Below, one piece after another: positions 1 to 8,089 of a stretch of 64,000 bases of DNA. The notes below the pieces were generated by a model that worked only from the letters and a program-made list of their open reading frames with translations, made no database searches and was not told the origin of the DNA. Position numbers and translations under genes: made by a program. Numbering within the stretch: position 1 is the stretch's first letter; each line of letters begins with the position of its first letter. The stretch comes from Leptolyngbya sp. SIO1E4 (GTDB lineage: Bacteria; Cyanobacteriota; Cyanobacteriia; Phormidesmidales; Phormidesmidaceae), in the NCBI GenBank assembly GCA_010672825.2, contig JAAHFU020000002.1:1624001-1688000 (forward strand), written 5' to 3'.

Positions 1-1
1 C

Positions 2-1306
2 ACTCGAACCTTTCGCCTCTCTAACGGAACGGTTTTGTTCCTGATTCCACCGGGTAGGGGGCCGAGTACGATTCAGACCCCTAGTGCTGTAACCGGTATT
101 CAAGGAACGGCATTAGTTGTCCGCCACATTCCTTTCCCTGAATCGACAGATTCTACCCAGCCCATCAATTGGGAGCAAGGTCAAAATACTGAAGCGCTCT
201 CTGAGTGTGACGCCCATGGGCAACCCATAGCGGCTGATAGCGCCGACAATCTGCCTGCTTCTTTGGCTGGGTGTGGCGCTGCTGTTGACCCCGGTGACGG
301 TGCGATCGCAGAAGCTCCGGGTCGCACCATTGTGATGGTGCTGACGGATAATCCGAATGGCCCGGTTGAGGTGACGACCCCTGACGGGCAAACGGAAGCC
401 CTTGCAGCAGGGTACATGGCGGTTATCGAAGAAAACGCCATTCAAGTTTTGGAGTTTGATTTAGAGCTTTTCTATCAAACCAGTCCCTTAGTAGACGGGC
501 TCAATTTAGATGACTCGAATGCTGAGGATATCGGTTCACCGACGGATCCGGTGCGTCAAGAGACCTTAGATGGTCTAGAGTCTCAACGTGATTTTGTGGG
601 CGGATATCTCCTCGATCCCGCGATCTTAAGTTCTGAAACCCGTCTGTCTCCGACAACAAATTGGCTGGTTCCACCGACTGCGTTAGACCCTCTATTGCCG
701 ACTGATCCGGTATCTGGTCGCAGACCTTCTGGTGAAACCCCCTCCAGACCCATTGATGGCTCTCCCGTAGTGGTAGAGCCAGGGGGAACCCCCTCCACGG
801 CTGTCCCCCCTGGGTTGATAAATCCAGGAACGAGTGTACCGCAGCCAAACCAACCGAATCCGCCGGGGCCGCCGAACCCTGGGCCGAATCCGCCAAATCC
901 TCCTGGGCAGCCAAACCCAGTTAATCCTCCTGGGCAGCCAAATCCAGTTAATCCTCCTGGGCAGCCAAACCCGGTTAATCCCCCTGGGCAGCCAAACCCG
1001 GTTAATCCCCCTGGGCAGCCGAATCCAGTTAACCCACCTAATCCAGCAGGGCCAGCGAATCCAGTTAACCCGCCTAATCCAGCAGGGCCAGCGAATCCAG
1101 CAGGTCAGCCGAACCCAGTTAACCAACCTAATCCAGTAGGTCAGCCGAACCCTCTCCCGGCAACGAATTTTGAGGTTAATCCAGCGGGGCAGGCAAACCC
1201 GATTACACCCGCACCGAACAACACCCCGGCTGATGTGAATACGACCGGCATTGGCGACATCAACCCACCTGGTGTTATTCCGGTGGCCCCAGAAAATAAT
1301 CAATAG
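2..1306 (+). CDS. FecR-domain protein with proline-rich repeat tail (5' end outside window)
   Basis: The reading frame is open from the first bases of the window, so the true start lies further left; an internal TTG at 35 is not a credible start. The first visible residues (TPSAVTGIQGTALVV) match the conserved core of FecR domains, which in cyanobacteria occur in surface or periplasmic proteins of unknown role as well as in iron signalling. An acidic middle part follows. From about codon 280 the protein is almost entirely Asn, Pro, Gly, Gln and Val in 9-residue units, probably an extended or cell-wall-spanning stalk. It is convergent with a CHASE2 cyclase; in my recollection FecR and CHASE2 genes often neighbour each other in cyanobacteria. 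The FecR call rests on the core motif only, and the exact function is unknown. Confidence 0.75.
   Translation, partial: TRTFRLSNGTVLFLIPPGRGPSTIQTPSAVTGIQGTALVVRHIPFPESTDSTQPINWEQGQNTEALSECDAHGQPIAADSADNLPASLAGCGAAVDPGDGAIAEAPGRTIVMVLTDNPNGPVEVTTPDGQTEALAAGYMAVIEENAIQVLEFDLELFYQTSPLVDGLNLDDSNAEDIGSPTDPVRQETLDGLESQRDFVGGYLLDPAILSSETRLSPTTNWLVPPTALDPLLPTDPVSGRRPSGETPSRPIDGSPVVVEPGGTPSTAVPPGLINPGTSVPQPNQPNPPGPPNPGPNPPNPPGQPNPVNPPGQPNPVNPPGQPNPVNPPGQPNPVNPPGQPNPVNPPNPAGPANPVNPPNPAGPANPAGQPNPVNQPNPVGQPNPLPATNFEVNPAGQANPITPAPNNTPADVNTTGIGDINPPGVIPVAPENNQ
911..1150 (+). repeat. in-frame coding minisatellite, 27-bp unit
   Basis: Four near-identical 27-bp units begin at 911, 938, 965 and 992, each coding for PNPVNPPGQ. 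A fifth partial unit grades into a longer unit built on NPAGPANPVNPP, present about twice. Units differ mainly at silent positions, and units 3 and 4 are identical, which indicates recent unit expansion. Because 27 is a multiple of three, copy-number change keeps the frame. Confidence 0.9.
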
Positions 1307-1380
1307 AGCCTGACTGGGGGACTCGTTGAGTCTACGGCGCTTGGTTGTGGGCTTTACGCTGACGGTATTTGTTGCTGATG

Positions 1381-1414
1381 TTTGTAGAGGTGCTCATTTG
1401 AACATCTCTACAAA
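1381..1414. terminator. hairpin between convergent genes
   Basis: A 12-bp stem (TTTGTAGAGGTG pairing with CATCTCTACAAA through one G-T wobble) encloses a 10-nt loop. It lies between the stop codons of the FecR gene and the convergent cyclase gene. There is no clear T-run on either side, so a terminator role is inferred from position and stem strength. Confidence 0.5.
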
Positions 1415-1438
1415 AGCCTCTTTACCAAGTTTTGGGGA

Positions 1439-3421
1439 TTAGGGCTTTGCACCAAGGACTCGATGAACGTTGACGGTGGCTTGTCTGCCCTTAAGGGTAA
1501 GGTTGCCCCAAGACTCTACCTGAAAGTGTCCCCGAAGATGGAGTAAGGTCTCTTGACCAATCAGAACACGGCAGGCTGTGGGTTGCCGACTCTTATCAAA
1601 GCTCTCCAGGCGGGAGGCAATGTTGACGCTGTCGCCGATGATGCCATATTCCATACGGTGATGCCCTCCCAGGCTACCGACAACAACTGGCCCAGTGAAA
1701 ATGCCGACTCGCATCTTGAGGAGTGGTAAAGCCTCGGTTTGGCGGTGTTGATTAATAGCGGCTAACCGTGCTTCCATGCGTAAGGCACAACACACGGCAG
1801 CCTGGGCATCTTGGTCAATCTCTTCAACGGTGTTACTCGCGATGGGGACACCAAAGACTGCCAGCAGGCCATCCCCCGTAAATTTATTGACAATGCCGTG
1901 GTGAGCCTGAATCTCCTCTGTCATGGCTTCTAAGTATTCATTGAGCCACTCTAGTAATTGTTCGGGCGGGGTTACTTCTGCGAGGCTACTAAAGCCTTTG
2001 ATGTCTGTAAACATCATGGTGGCGACCATTTGTTGCCCAGGTAGTTTGCCAGACTTTAGAAGGCGATCGCGATTTTCCCAGAGTGCCCGAGCAACTTCAG
2101 GAGAAGCGGTTTGCCCCAGCAAAGCAAGCATCATTTGTCGCTGGCGTGAGGACTGCTGGGCCTGATAGGCCAGCACCAGGCTGCTGCTGCCTACCGTTGC
2201 GATCGCCGCAGCCATCACGGGAATCCATCCTTGATACAGGAAAATGCCATACCCCGTGGCCATCACTCCCACCAGAATCCCTGCTTGGCTGAGGGTAAGC
2301 AGGATGGGATGCCGGAGATACCAAGCAACACTGCCCCCTAACAGCGCCCACAGCAGATACCAAATCCACTCTTGCCAGGGTCGGCTCATCCATAACAGCG
2401 CTCGTTCACCGGTTGCAGCATCCAGCAGCTGGCTGACGATTTGACTATGAACAACCACCCCCGGCATTTGGTGCGTTTCCTCTGGCTGGCCCGCCGTGAA
2501 CGGGGTGTAGAACAAGTCTTTAAAGCTAGGGGCAGTGAGCCCCATTAAGACAATTTTGCCGGTGATCCAGCTAGGGTCTACCTGATTATTCAACAGCTGA
2601 GTGAGGGTCACTTGCCGCCCAGGGGTGAGCCGATTGCGGTAATTCAGCATGATTTGATATCCCCGTGCATCGATGGTGGCATAGCCCCCTGAACCTGCTT
2701 CTAGGGGAATTAACGACGTAGAACCCAGCTGCATATAGTCAGGATTACTGGGGCTGGATTCGGGGGTAATATTTTGAGTTGTCAAATAGTACAGTGCCAG
2801 CTCTAAGGAGAAGGAATAGAGGACGTTTGTTCCTTCTGGGGTGACTCTTTCACCCATAATGAGCGCGCGCCGCAGAGTGCCATCGGCATCAACCACTACG
2901 TCATTGAAGCTTTCTTGGTGGGGGGCAACCCCTTCAGGGGCAGGAATGCCCGGCCTACCTTTGTCATCAGAAAGTTGGGTGATAACCCTGATATTGTCAG
3001 CCTGGAGCGATCGCAGCAAGTGTTCTCGGCCAGGCGGTTTGGGAATGGCTCGAAACATGTCAAGCCCGATGACGGCTGGTGCGTGTTCTTGCAGGCGAGC
3101 AAGGGCTTCTGCAACGGTGCCATCCTTTAGGGGAAATTCCTGCAGCGTTTCTAAATCGGCTTCGGTGACTGTGACGATGAGCAGGCGATCGTCTAAGGGC
3201 AGTTCACTGCGGGAGTGACGCAATCGCACCATCTGGTCATAGGCGCGTTGCTCTAACCCTTCTAAAAACCCAAGATGTGCGAGGCCGATCACTCCAGTTG
3301 AGACGGCTAGGCTAGTGGCTGCTACGACAGCAACGCCACCCCACCGAGACCATTGTCGCTGCTGGGGTGGGTGGTGCAACCAGGCAAAGAGCGATCGCCC
3401 GCTAAGCTGTTTAAGACTCAC
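1439..3421 (-). CDS. CHASE2-domain class III adenylate cyclase
   Basis: Predicted membrane receptor that makes cyclic AMP. An N-terminal transmembrane helix (about residues 25-50) is followed by an extracytoplasmic CHASE2 sensor domain (to about 340), three closely spaced membrane helices (about 345-420) and a cytoplasmic class III cyclase domain (about 460-650). The catalytic domain has both metal-binding aspartates (in FTDIKG near 473 and FTGDG near 517). Adenine-selecting residues are present: Lys near 513 in NKFTGDG and Asp near 597 in IIGDSVN. The transition-state region VNIASRLE is intact, so an active adenylate rather than guanylate cyclase is expected. I chose GTG at 3421 because AGGAAG stands 8 nt upstream; TTG at 3424 is the alternative. 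No known ligand can be read from the sequence. Confidence 0.92.
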   Translation of the reverse strand: MSLKQLSGRSLFAWLHHPPQQRQWSRWGGVAVVAATSLAVSTGVIGLAHLGFLEGLEQRAYDQMVRLRHSRSELPLDDRLLIVTVTEADLETLQEFPLKDGTVAEALARLQEHAPAVIGLDMFRAIPKPPGREHLLRSLQADNIRVITQLSDDKGRPGIPAPEGVAPHQESFNDVVVDADGTLRRALIMGERVTPEGTNVLYSFSLELALYYLTTQNITPESSPSNPDYMQLGSTSLIPLEAGSGGYATIDARGYQIMLNYRNRLTPGRQVTLTQLLNNQVDPSWITGKIVLMGLTAPSFKDLFYTPFTAGQPEETHQMPGVVVHSQIVSQLLDAATGERALLWMSRPWQEWIWYLLWALLGGSVAWYLRHPILLTLSQAGILVGVMATGYGIFLYQGWIPVMAAAIATVGSSSLVLAYQAQQSSRQRQMMLALLGQTASPEVARALWENRDRLLKSGKLPGQQMVATMMFTDIKGFSSLAEVTPPEQLLEWLNEYLEAMTEEIQAHHGIVNKFTGDGLLAVFGVPIASNTVEEIDQDAQAAVCCALRMEARLAAINQHRQTEALPLLKMRVGIFTGPVVVGSLGGHHRMEYGIIGDSVNIASRLESFDKSRQPTACRVLIGQETLLHLRGHFQVESWGNLTLKGRQATVNVHRVLGAKP

Positions 3422-3424
3422 CAA

Positions 3425-4174
3425 AGGGGCTTCCTACGTTGTTTTAATCGTCGTCGTCGTTACGCTTGAGCTGTTGTTGGTCTGCACCCTTAATCGCTCA
3501 GAATTTTGTCCACAAGCCACTTCCTTTACAGAAGCACAAGCATCAAACGCCTGTGTCCTTGATTCTCAGCGATTTCTTTAATCTACAATAGCTGCCTAAA
3601 CGACTCCGGGGAGGCATTTACCTAAAATACCCCTGTAAAATGATGCCAATTTGCGAGGTTTCTACTGCACTGAAGCCCGCAAACGTCGGCGACTAGCTTT
3701 TCTACTAAAGTGGAATTATGGCAAAAAGCAGAAGGCAGAAGGCAGAAATCAAAATCTTGCTGCATCAGGATTCTAGGAAATCCGATTGTCCTAACGAGCA
3801 CTTCAGATGCAATAGCAGAAAGCAGAAAGCAAAAGTTGGCAGGCAGAAAAATGCCTTCTGAAAAAGGCTTTCAGATGTCTAAATGCCGCAACGATGCTGG
3901 CGATAACTATATCATCTAGCTGAAGTATTCTTATGCGTAAATAATACTTGAAATACTCTTTTCGCTATTAAAAAATATGCATGAAACAGTACATTTTTGT
4001 TCGTCCATAGTCTAAATTTTTGATTCTTAGGGATGATAAAGCTTTAATTTCTCTCTAATCATAGGCTCACTCAAAGTTCATTTGTTAATCAGTTTAAATT
4101 TATAAAATGTTGTCATTCTAGAGATCGTTCATGAATGAGTTGAGCCCTAAGTTTTGGCTCACAAGGAGGTTTGC
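3425..4174. other. intergenic region with repeat B and no supported gene
   Basis: About 750 bp between the cyclase start and the EF-hand gene. It contains one family B repeat (3720-3836) and an AT-rich stretch (3900-4130) that probably holds the promoter of the EF-hand gene. Short open frames here have no RBS and no recognisable product. Confidence 0.6.
3720..3836 (-). repeat. dispersed repeat family B, copy 1
   Basis: Read on the minus strand, it runs from a GCACCTGAAGTGC-like end through a conserved block (AGGACAATCGGATTTCCT and variants) and a GCAGCAAG block to an array of the heptamer TTCTGCC. The same order of blocks recurs at 6611, 27036, 55747 and 59601. A second small heptamer cluster (GCAGAAA units) follows at 3816-3832. 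Confidence 0.85.
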
Positions 4175-4354
4175 ATGAAACGCTTTTTACTGACTGGTTT
4201 GACTGTTCTCCTGGCAACTGCGATCGCTACACCCGTTGCGTTTGCGAGTAAACAAACCAACCACTCTGACGCGGAGGCAGATGCCAACGGTGACGGTAAA
4301 GTGACCCTCGCTGAACTGAGACGTCATAACCGGGATGCGCGCAATAAAAATTAG
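4175..4354 (+). CDS. small secreted EF-hand protein, 59 aa
   Basis: This tiny exported protein has a signal peptide (MKRFLLTGLTVLLATAIATP, likely cut after AFA near residue 25). A single canonical EF-hand loop follows: Asp36, Asn38, Asp40, Gly41, Val43 and Glu47 occupy positions 1, 3, 5, 6, 8 and 12. The mature protein is only about 34 residues and ends in a basic tail (RRHNRDARNKN). The ATG at 4175 is preceded by a strong AAGGAGG at 4163-4169, and a clear terminator follows, so it is a genuine single-gene transcription unit. Calcium binding is predicted from the loop; the role (calcium sensing or buffering in the periplasm) is unknown. Confidence 0.85.
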   Translation: MKRFLLTGLTVLLATAIATPVAFASKQTNHSDAEADANGDGKVTLAELRRHNRDARNKN

Positions 4355-4376
4355 TGAGTGAGTCTTGTTGTGTTTG

Positions 4377-4401
4377 CCCTGCCGACAGCGGCAGGGTTTT
4401 T
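4377..4401 (+). terminator. intrinsic terminator of the EF-hand gene
   Basis: A perfect 8-bp stem (CCCTGCCG / CGGCAGGG) with a 4-nt loop is followed by TTTTT. It starts 22 nt after the stop codon. Confidence 0.9.
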
Positions 4402-4487
4402 CAGACTGGGCAAACTTGCCCGCTGCAACCTCAATCAGTGTGGGGTTTCTGATGCCTGGCTTCGAGATGTGGCGTCTCAGAAAATGC

Positions 4488-5090
4488 TTAGAGGAAAAGT
4501 AAAGCCAAGGCGACAACCCCCAGCAAGCCCCCCACTGAGATGGTAATTGCTAAGCCATTCCAGGCTCTGATAGTACTGTTGATGCCTTTAATGGAGCCGC
4601 TGAGGCCCCGTACACGAGTATCGAGCTTATCTAAGCGTTCTTTGTATAAGGTTGAGTCAGTCCTGCTGGATTTGCCGACCCGATTAACCGCATGCTGTAA
4701 ATCCATCTGCAGTCGACTTTCAAATTCACCCATGTAGGTTTGTAGAGATTTCTGCTGTTGTGACCATTCCTCTACGCATCGGACTAAGACCTGCTCCATA
4801 GCTTGCTTGAGTTCGTCGTATTCATCGGTTAAGGTCTGGACGCGCTCTTCTAGATCGTCGGTGCGATGGCGTAACGCGCCTTGGGCTTCTTCGAGCCGCT
4901 GAAAGGTTTCTTCCGTTTTGCGACGAGTGGTCTGAAAGGTCTCGTGAAACTGTTTAACGTCACCCACTTGGGCTTGAATGTCAGTCAGGCCTTCTACGCT
5001 GCTGAAATGCTGCTTGATCAGATTTTGTAAATCCTCAAGCTCTTGTTCAACATAGGCTAATTCATCTATTTGCTCTACAGGGCTAACCAT
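4488..5090 (-). CDS. coiled-coil protein with C-terminal membrane anchor, 200 aa
   Basis: I do not recognise a named family. Residues 5-165 are rich in Glu, Gln, Leu and Arg in a heptad-like pattern, with a predicted long coiled coil (for example VEQELEDLQNLIKQHF and DDLEERVQTLTDEYDELKQ). The last 22 residues form one hydrophobic helix ending at the C-terminus, so it is probably a tail-anchored protein with its coiled coil in the cytoplasm. GAGAGG stands just upstream of the ATG at 5090. It lies 45 bp downstream of the receiver-domain gene on the same strand, so the two are probably co-transcribed and the pair may form a signalling unit (inference). Confidence 0.7.
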   Translation of the reverse strand: MVSPVEQIDELAYVEQELEDLQNLIKQHFSSVEGLTDIQAQVGDVKQFHETFQTTRRKTEETFQRLEEAQGALRHRTDDLEERVQTLTDEYDELKQAMEQVLVRCVEEWSQQQKSLQTYMGEFESRLQMDLQHAVNRVGKSSRTDSTLYKERLDKLDTRVRGLSGSIKGINSTIRAWNGLAITISVGGLLGVVALALLFL

Positions 5091-5135
5091 AGGGACCTCT
5101 CAACACTTTAAAGAGCACAAATTAAGGAGCAGGAA

Positions 5136-6254
5136 TTAAGTTGCACGAATGATGGTTGATGTTTGCTCTCGGGCAGCTGATGGTGAGAACGAAGGGTGAA
5201 TGGTGGGCTGTCTTCGCAGCATGGCTTTGAGCGATCGCATCCGATACAACAGCAACAGTGATTTATAGTGAGACGATGCTGTGCCAAGCTGCGTAGCGGC
5301 TTCCCGAATTAAGAAGGGCAGGTGTTTCTGCGTATTCCAGGGGCTATCAATCTGAGTCAGCCAACGAAAGGCGACAGTCGGCTCTGAATGTACAGCTTCT
5401 TGATAAAACAGCAGCAACGCCTCGCAGGGCATTTCTTGACGAATGCCTGCTTGAATCCCTGTTTGCAAACTCTTAAGGGCGATCTGGGGTCGGTTCCAAA
5501 CCTGACGTGCTAAAGCGCCATATAGATAAAGTGCCGCTAGATTGTTGGGGGTCTCAACCAGAGCCTCCTCAATCAGAGGCCTCACGATAGTTGCCGTCTC
5601 AGGCTGATCACGCCACTGATCAATCAGCGTGAGTAATTCTTCAGGTTCAAATCGGCTTAATGCTGCGGTTAGAGTTGCTCTGAGCGGTGTTGTTTGAGAC
5701 GAGGACGCTGATAAAGGCAGCGGCTGCTCTTGAGATGCGGCTGAAATGTCTTCTTCTACAGGGGCCACTGAGGGCGAAGCTTCCTCGCCTATCTCAGGTG
5801 ACGGAGTATCTGAAGTGGCGATGCCAGCCACCATCTTTTCTAAGATGCCAGGGCCAAATTGCCCATAGCCTTTATGGACATTGCGAATGGTGTTGGTGAG
5901 CTCATCGCTCAGCGTGTCCTTGAGTAAATAGGCTTTAGCTCCGGCTTTGATTGCGTTCATCAGGTACGCCTCATTGTCGTGGCTGCTGAGCATAATCACT
6001 TTTGTCGTTGGAAAACGCTGAGTGATGAGCTGCGTAGCGCTGAGACCATCCAGATTTGGCATTTCGATGTCAAGAATGACGACATCTGGTCGGCAGAACG
6101 CGACCTGCTTAATCGCTTCATGACCATCAGAGGCGGTGCCTACGATCGTCAAGTCAGGACTCTGAGCCAGCAAATTTGCTAGCGCTTGGCGGAGCAATGC
6201 CTGATCGTCAACCAATAGAACATTGATGGTGTTCGATATGTCTGACATAGGCAT
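5136..6254 (-). CDS. response regulator with non-DNA-binding helical output region
   Basis: The N-terminal receiver domain (about residues 8-125) has the acidic pair in VLLVDDQ, the phospho-acceptor Asp62 in VVILDIEMP and the conserved Lys in AYLLKD. It is most similar to receivers of NarL/FixJ type. The remaining 245 residues lack the LuxR-type HTH normally found in that class. They contain a low-complexity Ser/Glu/Pro linker (about 150-195) and then helices of TPR-like appearance (LAALYLYGALARQ, ALKSLQTGIQAG). The output is therefore probably protein-protein interaction. Start ATG 6254 (MPMSDIS) or 6248 (MSDIS); neither has a strong RBS. An upstream in-frame extension to 6368 has no receiver homology and was left out. 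Confidence 0.8.
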   Translation of the reverse strand: MPMSDISNTINVLLVDDQALLRQALANLLAQSPDLTIVGTASDGHEAIKQVAFCRPDVVILDIEMPNLDGLSATQLITQRFPTTKVIMLSSHDNEAYLMNAIKAGAKAYLLKDTLSDELTNTIRNVHKGYGQFGPGILEKMVAGIATSDTPSPEIGEEASPSVAPVEEDISAASQEQPLPLSASSSQTTPLRATLTAALSRFEPEELLTLIDQWRDQPETATIVRPLIEEALVETPNNLAALYLYGALARQVWNRPQIALKSLQTGIQAGIRQEMPCEALLLFYQEAVHSEPTVAFRWLTQIDSPWNTQKHLPFLIREAATQLGTASSHYKSLLLLYRMRSLKAMLRRQPTIHPSFSPSAAREQTSTIIRAT

Positions 6255-6499
6255 AAGAAATATATAGCCATCTGGCTCAGGCCAGGATGAGATAATTGAG
6301 CAAGCATAATGTGTGTTATGCCAATACAAGACGCCCCTCACGATAGTGAGGTTCCAGAGGTGTAACAAATTAGGACATTTAGGGTTTTAGGAGGTACCGG
6401 TAGACCTCTAGCGCCTAATTCACACCCGATTTGGTTTTGTCTTAACTACATTTGCACGGAAATTGAGCGCCATCAGGAAAGAGTGGATTATCAGCTCGT

Positions 6500-6612
6500 G
6501 CTATCGCTTTGTTCAGTTGAACCCAGTACGGCTTGGTCAAGACAGGGTCTGGGGTTTGGGGGCTAGGGTTTAGGGTTTAGGGGGGCTTGAGCGGCCTGCA
6601 TACCGCTATAGC
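6500..6612 (-). repeat. dispersed repeat family A, copy 1
   Basis: On the minus strand it starts GCTATAGCGGTATGCAGG, runs through CCCTAAACCCTAAACCCTAG, then GACCCTGTCTTGACC, and ends with a GCGATAGC. The short ends are roughly inverted (GCTATAGC against GCTATCGC). It directly abuts a family B copy and shares the GCTATAGC junction with it. Confidence 0.85.
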
Positions 6613-6713
6613 AAAAGGCAGAAAGCAGACGGCAGACGGCAGAAATTAAACCCTTGCTGCATAAGGATTCCAGGAAATTCGATTGTCCTAACGAGTACTT
6701 CAGGTGCAATAGC
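6611..6713 (-). repeat. dispersed repeat family B, copy 2
   Basis: Same block order as the copy at 3720: the heptamer array (GCAGAAA, GCAGACG units), then the GCTGCAT, AGGATTCCAGGAAATTCGAT and AGTACTTCAGGTGCAAT blocks read on the plus strand. Its left end is fused to family A copy 1. Confidence 0.85.
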
Positions 6714-6790
6714 AGTCCGCATTTGTGTTGAGATAGTCCAGATAACTCAACGGCTTTCTCATCTACCGTTTCGATTCAAGCGTTTCGATT
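6708..6790. repeat. dispersed repeat family C, copy 1
   Basis: Similar to 31293-31394. Shared blocks are ATAGCAG, CGCATTTGT, CCAGAT, ACTCAAC, a TTCTC/TTCTCT stretch, CGTTTC and a final TTCTGCCTTTT. Only two copies are visible, so the element limits are uncertain. Confidence 0.6.
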
Positions 6791-6792
6791 CA

Positions 6793-7893
6793 TCATTCTG
6801 CCTTTTCCGATAGCTCTAAATCTAGCGTGAGCTGCACGAACGTGAGTTCAGAGGGCAACGGCTCCAGGTTAGAGACTGCAAGCCCTAGCAACCGTACCTT
6901 TTCTCCAGGTTCCAGATGTTGTTGGAGCATGGACTGACCCAGGGAAAGGAGTCTGTCAGTGGCGCGGAGGGGCTGCGGGTAGGTGTGGCTGCGGGTTACC
7001 TGACGATAGTCACTGTACTTGATTTTGAGCGTTAGGGTATGCCCGCCCCGACGCTGTTCTTGTAAGTGCTGCCCCACCCGTTGAGCAAGTTTTGCCAGGG
7101 CTGCTTCCATCTCTGTCAGTGTATCCAGGTCAGGCGCAAAGGATCTTTCGGCCCCAATCGACTTCCGAATTCGGTTGGGGTTGACCGGGCGATCATCTTG
7201 GCCTCGGGCAACACGATAATAGAAGCGCCCAATTTTACCGAACCGCTTGACCAAATCAGCTTCTGCCCAGTTCCTTAAGTCGGCTCCGGTAAAGATGCCG
7301 AGGTCGCGCATTTTAGCTGCGGTGACGTGGCCGATGCCGTGGAACTTCTCGATGGGCAGGGTGGCGACAAAAGCAGCTGCTTGCTCAGGGCGAATGACAT
7401 ATAGCCCGTTTGGCTTATTCATTCCAGAGGCAATTTTGGCCAGAAATTTGTTGATCGAGACGCCAGCGGATGCAGTGAGTTGAGTTTCTTGATAAATATC
7501 GTGACGAATTGATTTTGCCACGGCGATCGCAGAAGGCTCTGCCACTAAGTTTTGGGTCACGTCCAAATAAGCCTCATCTAGGGCTAGGGGCTCAATCAAT
7601 TCGGTATAGCGGGCAAAAACAGCGCGCACCTGTTGCGACACGGCTCGATAAACGTCAAAGCGGGGTTTTACGAAAATGACATGGGGGCAGCGCTGCTGAG
7701 CAATGCGGGCAGGCATGGCCGAGCGAATGCCAAACTGTCGTGCTTCATAGCTAGCGGCTGCTACCGCGCCCCGCTGTTCTGGGGTGCCGCCAACGACGAT
7801 GGGCTGCCCCCGATACTCGGGGTGATCTCGCTGTTCTACCGAAGCGTAGAAGGCATCCATATCTACATGGATAATTTTGCGCAAGATCTCCAT
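6793..7893 (-). CDS. dinB: DNA polymerase IV (Y family)
   Basis: Error-prone translesion DNA polymerase, 366 residues, close to the usual length. The palm motif HVDMDAFYASVEQ (metal-binding Asp near residue 10, steric-gate region Phe-Tyr) is at the N-terminus. The second acidic motif is LALDEAYLDV near 105, where the common Ser before Leu-Asp-Glu is Ala. An HhH-type thumb region follows (FHGIGHVTAAKMRDLGIFT), then the little-finger domain (from about 240, with RSIGAERSF-like sequence). It is a single gene with no visible mutasome partners beside it. No LexA-type operator was identified in the 196-bp upstream spacer. Confidence 0.95.
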   Translation of the reverse strand: MEILRKIIHVDMDAFYASVEQRDHPEYRGQPIVVGGTPEQRGAVAAASYEARQFGIRSAMPARIAQQRCPHVIFVKPRFDVYRAVSQQVRAVFARYTELIEPLALDEAYLDVTQNLVAEPSAIAVAKSIRHDIYQETQLTASAGVSINKFLAKIASGMNKPNGLYVIRPEQAAAFVATLPIEKFHGIGHVTAAKMRDLGIFTGADLRNWAEADLVKRFGKIGRFYYRVARGQDDRPVNPNRIRKSIGAERSFAPDLDTLTEMEAALAKLAQRVGQHLQEQRRGGHTLTLKIKYSDYRQVTRSHTYPQPLRATDRLLSLGQSMLQQHLEPGEKVRLLGLAVSNLEPLPSELTFVQLTLDLELSEKAE

Positions 7894-8089
7894 GCTAGAT
7901 TTCCAGTTGCGTAGATCTTTGGTTGGGTGATGTGCCTTTGGGGCAAATGCGATACCCGTGCAATGGCGTCACCCCTAGGCTAACGCCGTTTTAATGCTTC
8001 TTTTGGGATGGGGTTGCCTGATTGCCGTCAACCAACCGTTAATGCCACTGTGAAACAATAGGGTATGGTCTGTCGCCAAATGGAGCATC

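Noticed and set aside
911-1150. CRISPR-like regular repeats
   Set aside because: The units are contiguous, in frame and without unique spacers. No cas genes are in the window.
692-1303. A long open frame on the minus strand opposite the proline-rich repeat, coding for Trp/Arg/Ile-rich sequence
   Set aside because: It is the antisense shadow of the 27-bp coding repeat. Its repetitive translation (WVRLPR-like) follows from the repeat and has no start signal.
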